A stretch of 64,000 nucleotides of DNA, taken from the NCBI RefSeq assembly GCF_040675875.1, contig NZ_JBEGII010000001.1:3534001-3598000 (forward strand), read 5' to 3'. Under the pieces are notes generated by a model that saw nothing but the letters and a program-made list of their open reading frames with translations, did no database searches and was not told the DNA's origin. Position numbers and translations under genes: made by a program. Source of the stretch: Microbacterium sp. LWO12-1.2 (GTDB lineage Bacteria; Actinomycetota; Actinomycetes; Actinomycetales; Microbacteriaceae). Below, piece by piece: positions 32,592-41,357 of the stretch; position 1 is the stretch's first letter; each line of letters opens with the position of its first letter.

Positions 32592-33560
32592 GTGACCTCT
32601 GCATCTGCACTCCGGGTCCGGCGGGAGAATACTCCTGCCGGGCCCGGCGGTCGCGCCCGGCGTCGACGCAGCCGCCGCTCCACGCTGATCGGCCTCGCTT
32701 TCGCGTCACCGTTCATCGTCGGCTTCCTCTTCCTGTTCGCGTACCCGATCGCCGCCTCGGCGTATTACAGCTTCACGGACTTCAATCTGTTCCAGTCGCC
32801 GGAATGGGTGGGGCTGGCCAACTACGTGCAGATGTTCAACGATGGCGTCTTCTGGAAGTCGCTCGCCAACACCGCTGTGCTCACGATCTTCGGCGTCCCG
32901 CTCGCGATCGGCATCGCCCTCGCCGGCGCGCACCTGCTGAACACGCCGGTGCGCGGTCAGCCGCTGTACCGCGCGCTCGTCTACCTGCCCTCGATCGTTC
33001 CCGTGGTCGTCGGCGGCTACCTGTGGCGCTGGCTCCTCAACGCCCAGTACGGGTTCGTGAACCACTTCCTGTCGTGGTTCGGCATCGAGGGCCCGGCGTG
33101 GCTTCAGCAGCCGGAGTGGACGAAGCCCGCCATCATCCTGATGTCGTTGTGGACGGTCGGCGGCACCATGATCATCTATCTCGCTGCTCTCCAGGAAGTG
33201 CCCCAGGAGCTCTACGAGGCTGCCGAGCTCGACGGCGCCGGCGTCTGGCGCCGCTTCACGAACGTCACCTGGCCCACGGTCTCGCCGGTCACGCTGTTCC
33301 AGGTGATCGTGAGCATCATCGGGTTCCTGCAGATCTTCACGCAGCCCTACATCCTTTCGCAGGAGCGGTTGAACCAGGCGGGGTCGGGGCCGGGGCAGTC
33401 GATGCTGTCGTACGCGATGTACCTCTACCAGAACGCCTTCGTGTTCTTGAAGATGGGGTACGCCTCCGCCATGGCCTGGACCCTGTTCATCGTCACACTG
33501 ATCGTGAGCCTGATCGTGCTCGCGACCTCGAAGAAGTGGGTGCACGATGGCGCACGCTGA
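32592..33560 (+). CDS. Sugar ABC transporter permease (MalF type)
   Basis: The 322-residue protein has six membrane helices and the CUT1 permease EAA loop (ELYEAAELDGAGVWRRFTNVTWP). It starts at GTG ten bases after the binding-protein stop and overlaps the next permease by 14 bp. With its partner it forms the transmembrane channel. No ATPase gene is present in the operon, so a shared MsiK-type ATPase encoded elsewhere is expected. Confidence 0.92.
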   Translation: MTSASALRVRRENTPAGPGGRARRRRSRRSTLIGLAFASPFIVGFLFLFAYPIAASAYYSFTDFNLFQSPEWVGLANYVQMFNDGVFWKSLANTAVLTIFGVPLAIGIALAGAHLLNTPVRGQPLYRALVYLPSIVPVVVGGYLWRWLLNAQYGFVNHFLSWFGIEGPAWLQQPEWTKPAIILMSLWTVGGTMIIYLAALQEVPQELYEAAELDGAGVWRRFTNVTWPTVSPVTLFQVIVSIIGFLQIFTQPYILSQERLNQAGSGPGQSMLSYAMYLYQNAFVFLKMGYASAMAWTLFIVTLIVSLIVLATSKKWVHDGAR

Positions 33561-34413
33561 CACCATCTCGACGACCCGGATCCCCCGGCGCCCCCGACGC
33601 ACCACGCGGCGCATCCGCCAGCAGATCTCGGTGGCGCTGCTCGCTCTCGTCTTCCTGTTCCCCCTGCTGGTGATGCTCTCGACCGCGTTCAAGACGCCCG
33701 ACGACGTGTTCTCCTCGCCGCCGACCCTGCTGCCCAGCGAGTGGACGTTGGACAACTTCGCCGAGGCGTTCGCGCAGATCCCGGTCTGGCGTTATCTGGG
33801 CAACACGCTCTTCGTCTCGGGCATGAGCATCCTGGGCACGGTCATCTCGTGCCCGCTGGTCGCCTACGCGCTCGCGAAGGTGCGGTGGCGCGGATCCCGC
33901 CCTCTGCTGATCCTGGTTCTCGCCACCATGATGCTGCCGCCGCAGGTGACGCTCATCCCGCTGTTCCTGGTGTGGAACGGGCTGGAGGCGACGAACACGT
34001 ATCTTCCGCTGATCGTTCCGGCGTTCCTCGGCACGCCGTTCTTCATCTTCATGATCCGTCAGTTCCTCCTCGCTGTCCCCGACGAGCTGATCGAGGCGGC
34101 GCGCCTGGACGGGGCATCCGAGTTCCGCACCTACGCGACGATCGTGCTGCCGCTCGCGCGTCCGGCGATCGTGACCGCGGCGATCTTCCAGTTCGTCTGG
34201 GCGTGGACCGACTTCCTCAATCCCCTCATCTATCTGAACGACCAGTCGACCTACACGTTGTCGATCGGTCTGTACGCCTTCTTCGGTGAGAACGACGTGG
34301 CCTGGGGGCCGCTGATGGCCGCATGCGTGATGTTCACGCTGCCGGCTGTGGTGATCTTCCTGATCGGCCAGAGATTCTTCATCGGCGGGGCCAGCGCAGG
34401 AGCACTCAAATGA
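33547..34413 (+). CDS. Sugar ABC transporter permease (MalG type)
   Basis: The 288-residue protein has a basic N-terminal tail, six membrane helices and the EAA loop ELIEAARLDGASEFRTYATIVLP. It is the second CUT1 permease, overlapping the MalF-type gene at its start and the nanE-like gene at its stop (ATGA). The product ends IGGASAGALK, typical for this permease subfamily. Confidence 0.92.
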   Translation: MAHADTISTTRIPRRPRRTTRRIRQQISVALLALVFLFPLLVMLSTAFKTPDDVFSSPPTLLPSEWTLDNFAEAFAQIPVWRYLGNTLFVSGMSILGTVISCPLVAYALAKVRWRGSRPLLILVLATMMLPPQVTLIPLFLVWNGLEATNTYLPLIVPAFLGTPFFIFMIRQFLLAVPDELIEAARLDGASEFRTYATIVLPLARPAIVTAAIFQFVWAWTDFLNPLIYLNDQSTYTLSIGLYAFFGENDVAWGPLMAACVMFTLPAVVIFLIGQRFFIGGASAGALK

Positions 34414-35099
34414 CCGACGACCCCCTCGACCTCATCGCCGGTCGCCTCATCGCATCGGTGCAGGCGGCGGCGGGAAGCCCCGTGCGCGACACGGCGGTGA
34501 TCGCCGCCCTTGGGCAGTCGGCGCTGCGCGGAGGCGCGAGCGGACTGCGCCTCAACGGTCCGGATGACATCCGGCACGTGCGTGCGCTCACCCGGGCGCC
34601 CATCATCGGACTGCACAAGGTGCACAACGGCACTCGCAACGTGATCACGCCGCGGGTGGAACTCGCCATCGGTCTCGCGGATGCCGGCGCCGACGTGATC
34701 GCGGTGGATGCGACGGTCGAACAGCTCGGCGACCGGTTCGAACTGCTGCGCGAGATCGTCGCGGCGACAGGGCGACCGGTCATGGCTGATGTCTCCACCC
34801 TGGAGGAGGGACTGCGGGCGTGGGAGTCCGGCGCGGCGATCGTGGGCACGACCCTGTCGGGCTACACACCGCAGTCGCGCGGCAGAGACGGTGAGGCTCC
34901 CGACATCCGTCTGGTGGAGGAGCTCGTCGCGGCGGGAATCCCCACGATCGCCGAGGGGCGCTATCAGGCACCGGAGCAGGTGCGTCAGGCGTTCGACTGC
35001 GGGGCATTCGCGGTCGTCGTCGGCGGCGCCATCACCGATCCGATCGCGATCACCCGACGCTTCGTGGCCGCGACCCCGGCGATGCGGGGCGCGTCATGA
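34410..35099 (+). CDS. nanE: Putative N-acetylmannosamine-6-phosphate 2-epimerase
   Basis: The 229-residue TIM-barrel protein has the NanE pattern: GASGLRLNGPDDIRHV, PIIGLHKVHN, ADVIAVDATVEQ, RPVMADVSTLEEGLRAWESGAAIVGTTLSGYT and PTIAEGRYQAPEQ. It converts ManNAc-6-phosphate to GlcNAc-6-phosphate in the cytosol. The ATG overlaps the permease stop and has AGGAG seven bases upstream. The stop overlaps the kinase start. Placement directly after the importer links the imported sugar to amino-sugar catabolism. Confidence 0.9.
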   Translation: MTDDPLDLIAGRLIASVQAAAGSPVRDTAVIAALGQSALRGGASGLRLNGPDDIRHVRALTRAPIIGLHKVHNGTRNVITPRVELAIGLADAGADVIAVDATVEQLGDRFELLREIVAATGRPVMADVSTLEEGLRAWESGAAIVGTTLSGYTPQSRGRDGEAPDIRLVEELVAAGIPTIAEGRYQAPEQVRQAFDCGAFAVVVGGAITDPIAITRRFVAATPAMRGAS

Positions 35100-36004
35100 T
35101 CATCGGCGTCGATATCGGCGGTACGAAGACCGCCGTGGCAGGTTTCGCCCGCGATGACGTCGGGCTGCGGCGCATCACACCGGTGCACACGATCCCCACG
35201 CCGGCACGCGAAGGGGGTGAGGCGATCGTGCACGCCGTGTCGGATGCCGTACGGGCGGTGTGCGGGGCCACCCCGCTCGAGGCGCTCGGCATCGGCACGG
35301 CCGGAGTCGTCGGACCTGCGGGAGCGATCACGTCGGCCACCGACGCGATCCACGGCTGGATCGGGTTCCCCGTGCGCGATGCGTTCATGCACGCACTGGG
35401 AGTGCCGGTGTCCGTGGCCAACGACGTGCACGCGGCGGCGGTCGCGGAGAGCGCCGTCGGTGCCGGAGCGGACGCGGACTCCGTGCTCCTGGTCGCGGTG
35501 GGGACGGGGATCGGCGGCGCCGTCGTGCTGCACGGCGCGCTGCGGCGAGGAGTCACCGGCACTGCAGGGTCGATCGGTCACACCGAGATCGCGCTGCCGG
35601 CGCGGCTGGCTGCGCGGCGCTGCCCGTGCGGAGCCTCCGGGCATGTGGAGGCCGTGGCCTCGGGGCCGGCGCTCGAGCAGACGTACGCCGAGGAGAGCGG
35701 TGTGCGCCTGTCGCTGCGCGAGGTGGACGCGGCGGCGAGGGCGGGCGACGCGATCGCTCATCGGGTCATCACCGAGGGAGCGCAGTATCTGGGACGAGCG
35801 CTCGCCAGCGTGAACGCCGTGCTCGACGTCGAAGCGATCGTGGTCGGCGGAGGAGTCGCCGAGATCGGTGAGTCGTACCTGGCGGAGGTCGTGTCGGCCT
35901 ACCGTGCGGCGGCGATGCCAGGACCGGCGCAGGCCAGGATCGTTCCTGCAGGCCTCGGCATCGACGCGGGACTCACGGGTGCCGCGATGCTGGCCGCGGG
36001 CTGA
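35096..36004 (+). CDS. ROK family kinase, probable N-acetylmannosamine kinase
   Basis: The 302-residue protein begins with the phosphate-binding loop MIIGVDIGGTKTAVAGF and has the ROK core (GIGTAGVVGPAGAI, VANDVHAAAVAES, VAVGTGIGGAVVLHGAL). The zinc motif is CPCGASGHVE, with His in place of the second-group cysteine, a variant seen in some NanK-like kinases. Overlap with nanE and the shared operon suggest phosphorylation of ManNAc before epimerisation. Substrate assignment is inferred from neighbours; GlcNAc or glucose are alternatives. Confidence 0.85.
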   Translation: MIIGVDIGGTKTAVAGFARDDVGLRRITPVHTIPTPAREGGEAIVHAVSDAVRAVCGATPLEALGIGTAGVVGPAGAITSATDAIHGWIGFPVRDAFMHALGVPVSVANDVHAAAVAESAVGAGADADSVLLVAVGTGIGGAVVLHGALRRGVTGTAGSIGHTEIALPARLAARRCPCGASGHVEAVASGPALEQTYAEESGVRLSLREVDAAARAGDAIAHRVITEGAQYLGRALASVNAVLDVEAIVVGGGVAEIGESYLAEVVSAYRAAAMPGPAQARIVPAGLGIDAGLTGAAMLAAG

Positions 36005-36053
36005 GCGTTCCGCCCCGGTTGCGGGTGAAGACTCCCACCCCACCCACAGGGTT

Positions 36054-36067
36054 AACGATATATCGTT
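36054..36067. promoter_or_regulatory. Palindromic operator of the PadR gene
   Basis: AACGATATATCGTT is a perfect 14-bp palindrome 31 bp before the PadR start codon. AT-rich palindromes of this kind are typical PadR operators, so autoregulation of the PadR-ABC1 kinase region is likely. Confidence 0.65.
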
Positions 36068-36098
36068 GAGTATCGCTACCCAGCTACGGGAGGTCACC

Positions 36099-36689
36099 AT
36101 GAACAACGCATTCCCCTCGAACCCGTTCGGCGGACCCGGCTTCGGAGCCGGCGCCGGCGGTCCGGCATCCGCTCTGTTCGAAGCAATGGATCAGCTCCGC
36201 AAGTCGTTCGACCCGCGCCCGGGCGGCGGCTCTCGCATGGCGCGCGGCGACGTGCGCTCCGCCGTGCTCTCGCTCCTCGCCGAGAAGCCCATGCACGGCT
36301 ACCAGATCATCAACGAGATCTCCGAGCGCAGCGGCGGATCATGGAAGCCCAGCGCGGGCTCCGTGTATCCGACTCTGCAGCTGCTCGCCGATGAAGGCCT
36401 GATCGAGGCCGAAGAGCAGAACGGTCGCAAGACCTACTCGCTCACCGAAGCAGGCCGCGATGTCGCCGCCGAGTCGGCCGACACCCCGGCTCCGTGGGAG
36501 TCGTCCGGTCACCGTGCCGGCGAGTCACGAGACAGCGCCCGCTTCAACGCACTGCCCAAGGCGGGCGTCGACCTCGCGGCCGCCGCGGCCCAGGTCGGTC
36601 GCAGCGGAAGCCCGGAGCAGGTGCAGGCGACCATCGAGGTGCTCGACGAGGCTCGCCGTAGGCTGTACTCGATCCTCGCCCAGGACTGA
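36099..36689 (+). CDS. PadR family transcriptional regulator
   Basis: The 196-residue protein has a glycine- and proline-rich N-terminal tail of about 40 residues, a PadR winged helix (VLSLLAEKPMHGYQIINEISERSGGSWKPSAGSVYPTLQLLADEGLIEA) and a C-terminal helical dimerisation region. The start is supported by GGGAGG (36088-36093) six bases upstream. A perfect AT-rich palindrome lies in the leader. The gene is followed after 45 bp by an ABC1 kinase gene that may share its transcript. Confidence 0.9.
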   Translation: MNNAFPSNPFGGPGFGAGAGGPASALFEAMDQLRKSFDPRPGGGSRMARGDVRSAVLSLLAEKPMHGYQIINEISERSGGSWKPSAGSVYPTLQLLADEGLIEAEEQNGRKTYSLTEAGRDVAAESADTPAPWESSGHRAGESRDSARFNALPKAGVDLAAAAAQVGRSGSPEQVQATIEVLDEARRRLYSILAQD

Positions 36690-36734
36690 TCGCGCAGTGC
36701 GGCATCCGGTGAGGAGCGGCGAGAGGATGACGCG

Positions 36735-38456
36735 ATGACGGATGCCGCGGCGCAGGGCGCCCACCGTGCCCGCTACCGCCGCATCCTGTCGTTCGCGGCG
36801 CGGGAATTCGTCAAGATCTGGTGGTTCGAGCTGGTCCTCCCCCGATTCGGGATGAGTTCGATCGCGGAGCGCACGCGCGGTCCGCGCATGCAGAAGTTCG
36901 CACGTCGCTTCCACGCGCTCGCGATCGAGCTCGGCGGGCTCATGATCAAGGTCGGACAGTTCATGTCGTCGCGACTCGACGTGCTGCCGCCCGAGATCAC
37001 CGCCGAGCTCGAAGGGCTGCAGGACGAGGTGCCCGCGGTGCCGTTCGCCGATATCCGCGTGGTCGCCGAGGCCGAACTGGGCATCCCGCTCACGCGCGCC
37101 TACTCCTGGTTCGACGAGAACCCGGTGGCCGCGGCATCCCTCGGCCAGGTGCACCGCGCCCGACTCTCGGAGCTCGACGCCGCCGACACCGGGCTCGAGA
37201 ACGTCGTGGTGAAGGTGCAGCGGCCGGGCATCGACGGGATCGTCGCCGTCGACCTGGCTGCGCTCCGCCGCGTCGCCCGGTGGCTGACCCGCGTCCGGCT
37301 GGTCGCCGACCGTGTCGACGCCCCCGCGCTCGTCGAGGAGTTCGCCGAGACCAGCCAGGAGGAGATCGACTACCTGCACGAGGCGGCGAGTGCCGAGCGG
37401 TTCCGTGAGAACTTCGCCGACGACCCGCGCGTCGACACCCCCGAGATCGTATGGGAGCGCTCGACCCGCAGGGTGCTCACGCTGTCGGATGTCACCGCGA
37501 TCAAGATCAACGACACCGAAGCGCTCCGTGCTGCCGGCATCGACCCCGCGAAGGTCGCCGAGGTGTTCGCCGAGGTCATGTTCGACCAGGTGTTCACGCA
37601 CAGCTTCGTGCACGCCGACCCGCACCCCGGCAACATCTTCGTGACGCCCGGCCCTTCGACGGGCTCAGGGACCCAGGAGGGTTCAGGGACCCAGGCCCAG
37701 GACTGGCGGCTGACGTTCATCGACTTCGGCATGATGGCCGAGGTGCCGGACAGTCTGCGCGACGGTCTGCGTACCCTGCTCATCGCTGTTGCCGGGCGCG
37801 ACAGCCGCGGGCTCGTCGCAGCCGCGCAGGAGATCGGCGTGCTGCTCCCATCCGCCGACACCGCCGAGCTCGAGCGCGCCCTCACCGCGCTCTTCGCCCG
37901 CTTCGGCGGCATGGGCTTCGCGGAGTTGAGCAAGGTCGATCCTCGCGAGTTCCGCGACTTCGCCGACGAGTTCGGCGACATGGTGCGCTCGCTCCCGCTG
38001 CAGCTGCCCGAGAACATGCTGCTGCTCATCCGCGCGGTCTCGTTGACCTCAGGCATGTGCAGCGGGCTCGACCCCTCGTTCAACGTGTGGGATGCCGCCG
38101 AGCCCTACGCCGGACGACTGCTGCGCGACGAGACCGGCAACGTGGTGCAGGCCTTCGCGTCGAACGCGATGGAGACCGCTGGCATCACGATGCGGCTCCC
38201 GAAGCGGATAGACGACGTCATCTCACGCATCGACGACGGCACGGTGTCGTTCGACACCTCGCGACTGGAGCGCCGGCTCGACCGACTCGAAGGCATCGCG
38301 CGCCGCATCGCGTCCGGCGTGCTGTTCGCCGCGATGCTGGTGGGCGGTGCGCTGCTGGTCACGCCGCTGCCCCCGCTGGGCATCACGCTGATCTGCGTCT
38401 CGGCCCTGCCGCTGCTCCACTCCGTGTTCGCGGGTGTCGGTCGGCGCGGGCGCTGA
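36735..38456 (+). CDS. ABC1/AarF family atypical kinase (UbiB-like)
   Basis: The 573-residue protein has the family's hallmark KVGQFMSSRLDVLPPE (KxGQ motif), the ATP-binding ASLGQVHRA, ExD-type residues, HADPHPGNIFV, and DFG in IDFGMMAEV, then two C-terminal membrane helices. These kinases act on quinone or lipid metabolism in the membrane. Between HADPHPGNIF and DFG it carries a 17-residue insertion, GPSTGSGTQEGSGTQ-like, encoded by the dispersed repeat also present in the MFS gene. The insertion sits in a loop and need not abolish activity. Confidence 0.88.
   Translation: MTDAAAQGAHRARYRRILSFAAREFVKIWWFELVLPRFGMSSIAERTRGPRMQKFARRFHALAIELGGLMIKVGQFMSSRLDVLPPEITAELEGLQDEVPAVPFADIRVVAEAELGIPLTRAYSWFDENPVAAASLGQVHRARLSELDAADTGLENVVVKVQRPGIDGIVAVDLAALRRVARWLTRVRLVADRVDAPALVEEFAETSQEEIDYLHEAASAERFRENFADDPRVDTPEIVWERSTRRVLTLSDVTAIKINDTEALRAAGIDPAKVAEVFAEVMFDQVFTHSFVHADPHPGNIFVTPGPSTGSGTQEGSGTQAQDWRLTFIDFGMMAEVPDSLRDGLRTLLIAVAGRDSRGLVAAAQEIGVLLPSADTAELERALTALFARFGGMGFAELSKVDPREFRDFADEFGDMVRSLPLQLPENMLLLIRAVSLTSGMCSGLDPSFNVWDAAEPYAGRLLRDETGNVVQAFASNAMETAGITMRLPKRIDDVISRIDDGTVSFDTSRLERRLDRLEGIARRIASGVLFAAMLVGGALLVTPLPPLGITLICVSALPLLHSVFAGVGRRGR
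37652..37698. repeat. In-frame copy of the CCCTTCGAC-N-GGCTCAGGGACCC repeat
   Basis: The 25-bp element at 37652-37676 differs by one base from the one inside the MFS gene (minus strand there). It is followed by a partial second unit (TTCAGGGACCCAGG). It is translated in the kinase as GPSTGSGTQ and then GSGTQ. Confidence 0.7.
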
Positions 38457-38468
38457 CCCCGCCGCCGC

Positions 38469-38547
38469 GAAAACCCAGACCATTCGGCATCCGGGCGGCG
38501 CGCCACATGGCGCCGCGCCGCCCGCAGGTCGAAGCCTCTGGGTTTTC
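38469..38547. terminator. Nested inverted repeat between convergent genes
   Basis: The outer arms GAAAACCCAGA (38469-38479) and TCTGGGTTTTC (38537-38547) are perfect complements. They enclose an inner perfect 10-bp stem, GGGCGGCGCG (38493-38502) and CGCGCCGCCC (38514-38523). A competing hairpin GGTCGAA-N11-TTCGACC uses the right arm. It sits between two convergent stops and runs into TTTTC on each strand, so it probably acts as a bidirectional terminator. Confidence 0.65.
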
Positions 38548-38561
38548 GACCCCGCAAGCCG

Positions 38562-40133
38562 CTAGTCTCGCGTGCGATCGACGCGATCGGCGCCCTCCGC
38601 GGCGGCCGTGATGCGGGCCGCCATCCCGGCGAAGATGAACCCGTGGAACGGCAGCACGGCGAGCCAGTACAGGCGTCCGCTCAGGCCCTGCGGGAAGAAC
38701 ACCGCGCGCTGCTCGTACCGCGCACCGTCGCCCTCCGCGATCGCGCGCAGCTCGAGCCACGCCGCCCCCGGCACCTTCATCTCGGCGCGCAGTCGCAGCA
38801 GGCCCGCCTGCTCGTCGCCGGAGCCCGGTTGCGACGCCGCCTCCACCCGCCAGAAGTCGATCGCATCGCCCACGCGCGCGGCGGTGCGGCTGCGGCGGCC
38901 CCGGCGCAGTCCGACGCCGCCGACCAGCCGGTCCATCCAGCCGCGCACGGCCCACAGGAACGGCGAGGAGTACCAGCCGTTCTCGCCGCCGATGCCGACG
39001 ATCACCCGCCACAGATCGTCGACGGATGCCGAGGTCTGCAGCGAGCGTGCGTCGGTGAAGGCCGTCCGGCCGGCCCAGTCGGGGTCGCTCGGCAGCGGGT
39101 CGCTGGGGGCGCCCGAGACCTCGGAATCCTGCCAGCTGGTCTCGATCGTGTCGGCATTCACGCGCCCGAGCGCCAGGGCGACGGCTGTGCGATAGGGGGT
39201 CAGCCCGCCGGAGGGCTGCGGGATCAGCTCGTCGACCACGTGGTCCTTCACGACGCACTCGTTCTGCAGCGAGGCGACGAGCGGGCGGGCGATCGATCGC
39301 GGCACCGGCGTCACGAGATTCACCCAGTGCGAGGCGAGACCGGGAGTGAGCACCGGCAGTGCGGCGATCGCCCGCTGGGGAAGCCCTGCCTCGACCGCAT
39401 AGCCGTTCATCATCTGTCCGTAGCGCAGCACGTCGGGGCCGCCGATGTCGACGGCGCGGTTCACGTCGGGGTCCACCCTCGCCGCGCCGAGCAGATAGTG
39501 CAGCACGTCGCGCACGGCGATCGGCTGGATGCGGTTGCGCACCCACTTCGGCGCCGGCATGTACGGCAGCACGTCGGTCAGATGCCGGATCATCTCGAAC
39601 GACGCCGAGCCGGAGCCGATCACGACGCCCGCCTGCAGCACGAGCGTCGGCACACCGGAGTGCAGGAACGTCTCGCCGACCTGCACGCGCGAGCGCAGAT
39701 GCGGCGACAGCTTCGCGTCTTCCGGATGCAGTCCGCCGAGGTACACGATGCGGTGCACCCCCGCGCGCTTCGCGGCCTCGGCGACCGTGGACGCCGCGCG
39801 GTCGTCGCTCTCCTCGAACCCCTTGCCCGCGGTCATCGAGTGGATCAGGTAGTAGACCACGTCGACGTCTTCCATGGCCTTCGCCACGGCATCCGCGTCG
39901 TCTGCCGACCCCTCGACGATCTCGCAGTCCGGACCCCAAGGGAAGGATGCCGCGCGCGCCCCATCGCGGGCGAGCACCCGCACCCGGTACCCGGCGTTGA
40001 GGAGTCGTGGGGTGAGCCTGCCGCCGATGTAGCCGGTGGCGCCGAGGACGAGGGCGCGCGGGGCACTGCCGTCGTCGCGCGGGACGGCGCGCAGCTCTTC
40101 TTCGCGGCCGGTGGGCTGGGTGAGCTCGGTCAT
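38562..40133 (-). CDS. NAD(P)-binding SDR protein with DUF2867 domain
   Basis: The 523-residue protein opens with a low-complexity tail and an atypical SDR Rossmann fold (ALVLGATGYIGGRLTPRLLNAGYRVRVLARD, VVYYLIHSM, VYLGGLHPE). The second half is a DUF2867 domain (VGGENGWYSSPFLWAVRGW-like, then YEQRAVFFPQGLSGRLYWLAVLPFHGFIF), which has a START/SRPBCC-like pattern. Its substrate is unknown; relatives are predicted NAD-dependent epimerases or reductases. I chose ATG 40133; the frame extends to 40340 but those residues look non-coding. Confidence 0.85.
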   Translation of the reverse strand: MTELTQPTGREEELRAVPRDDGSAPRALVLGATGYIGGRLTPRLLNAGYRVRVLARDGARAASFPWGPDCEIVEGSADDADAVAKAMEDVDVVYYLIHSMTAGKGFEESDDRAASTVAEAAKRAGVHRIVYLGGLHPEDAKLSPHLRSRVQVGETFLHSGVPTLVLQAGVVIGSGSASFEMIRHLTDVLPYMPAPKWVRNRIQPIAVRDVLHYLLGAARVDPDVNRAVDIGGPDVLRYGQMMNGYAVEAGLPQRAIAALPVLTPGLASHWVNLVTPVPRSIARPLVASLQNECVVKDHVVDELIPQPSGGLTPYRTAVALALGRVNADTIETSWQDSEVSGAPSDPLPSDPDWAGRTAFTDARSLQTSASVDDLWRVIVGIGGENGWYSSPFLWAVRGWMDRLVGGVGLRRGRRSRTAARVGDAIDFWRVEAASQPGSGDEQAGLLRLRAEMKVPGAAWLELRAIAEGDGARYEQRAVFFPQGLSGRLYWLAVLPFHGFIFAGMAARITAAAEGADRVDRTRD

Positions 40134-40378
40134 GTCTCGAGAGTAGGCGCGGGGGAGGGCCGGCGATACGGGGTTGCGCCGGTCTTCGCGGGCCATTAGG
40201 AGTGTTCGCGGTCGGCGACGCAGCCTCAGATCGAGTCCGCGCTCGGGCTCGACTACGCAACTTCTGCGGCCTGATGCACGTTTCGCGGCCGCATCCGCAC
40301 GATCGGGCCGCAGAAGGTGCATGAGGCCGCAAGACTGCACCCCGTCTGCGCGCCTGAACTGCGGGCCGGACCGCTGGA

Positions 40379-40894
40379 TCAGGGCTGGTCCTGGCCGGAG
40401 GCCTCCTGGATCGCCGAGCTCATACCCGCGAGGAAGCGGATGACGACCGCGCGGTCATGGTCGGAGAGGCTGTCGACATAGGACAGCATCCGTCGGTGCA
40501 TGGCACCGAGCGTGGCCTGCACCTCTTCATCGCTGCTGTCCGTGGGCACGACGACTCCGGCGCGACGGTCGGTGGGATGCAGCTCTCGGCGCGCATGGCC
40601 GCCCCTCTCGAGCCGGTCGATCAGCGTGGTCGTCGACGCGGTGGAGATGTCGAGAACACGCGAGAGGTCGATCGGCCGCACGATCCGTCCGGCCCGTTGC
40701 TCGTGCAGCAGGAACCGCAGCGCCATCAGGTCGGTCTCGTTCATGCCCATCGTCGCGCGGGTGCGAGCCCGCATCGCGGTCTCCGCCGCGCGATATCGGC
40801 GCAGCATGTTCAGTACATCGACCGTCTGGGCGGATTCGCCTTCCGGATACCAGTAGCCGGAACGTGAGAACTCGTCCGGCTGCGGCGTCGTCAT
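40379..40894 (-). CDS. MarR family transcriptional regulator
   Basis: The 171-residue protein has a MarR winged helix (MNETDLMALRFLLHEQRAGRIVRPIDLSRVLDISTASTTTLIDRLERGGHARRELHPTDRRAG) between helical dimerisation arms. The wing residues (DRRAG) are intact, unlike the truncated MarR gene near 17 kb. It is transcribed away from a 460-bp stretch that contains an ATCTAGAT palindrome, which could be its operator. Confidence 0.9.
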   Translation of the reverse strand: MTTPQPDEFSRSGYWYPEGESAQTVDVLNMLRRYRAAETAMRARTRATMGMNETDLMALRFLLHEQRAGRIVRPIDLSRVLDISTASTTTLIDRLERGGHARRELHPTDRRAGVVVPTDSSDEEVQATLGAMHRRMLSYVDSLSDHDRAVVIRFLAGMSSAIQEASGQDQP

Positions 40895-41312
40895 CGTTCG
40901 TCCCGCTCGCGCATGTCGCTGGTCCCGACTCGAAATGGTGCCCTCGATGCCCCCCGGCGAATATCCATTGTCGCACCGGCAGGACGCTGTGTCAGATGTC
41001 TGCCGAAGTCCGCGGAATCGACATCGCGAATGTGACTAGATAATCTAGATACTAGATTTACGCGATATATCACGCGAGGAAAGACCATCAGACACCCGGA
41101 TGACGACAGGCGCCTGTTCCCGCACGCCGTCATCGGGTTGCGGCGCGCGGGAAGGCGCTCGTCGCGGCACAGTGCAGGAGGCGTGCAAGTCGCGCCCGTG
41201 GGAAGGCGAGGACTGCAGCATGCTGCGTGCTCGCGTCCTGTGTTGCGCGGGGTACCCGGGGGACGTCGGATGAGCAAGGGACATCCGACATCCTGCGTTT
41301 CACCCGATTGAA
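40895..41312. promoter_or_regulatory. Gene-free stretch with AT-rich palindrome upstream of MarR
   Basis: No convincing gene lies here. The part at 41034-41060 is unusually AT-rich and contains the perfect palindrome ATCTAGAT (41043-41050) with overlapping CTAGAT and AGATAATCT repeats, followed by CGATATATCACG. This is a likely MarR operator and promoter region about 150 bp from the MarR start. The remainder (about 41080-41300) shows no recognisable feature and may be the relic of a lost divergent target gene. Confidence 0.45.
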
Positions 41313-41352
41313 GGAACCCGGTTGCGCAGCTGGGGCTTCGCAACCGGGTTCC
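41313..41352 (-). terminator. Hairpin after the frameshifted SDR gene
   Basis: A perfect 14-bp stem (GGAACCCGGTTGCG / CGCAACCGGGTTCC) with a 12-base loop begins five bases after the SDR stop codon on the minus strand. TTCAATC follows the stem on that strand. It is a strong candidate for an intrinsic terminator. Confidence 0.75.
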
Positions 41353-41357
41353 CGGTG

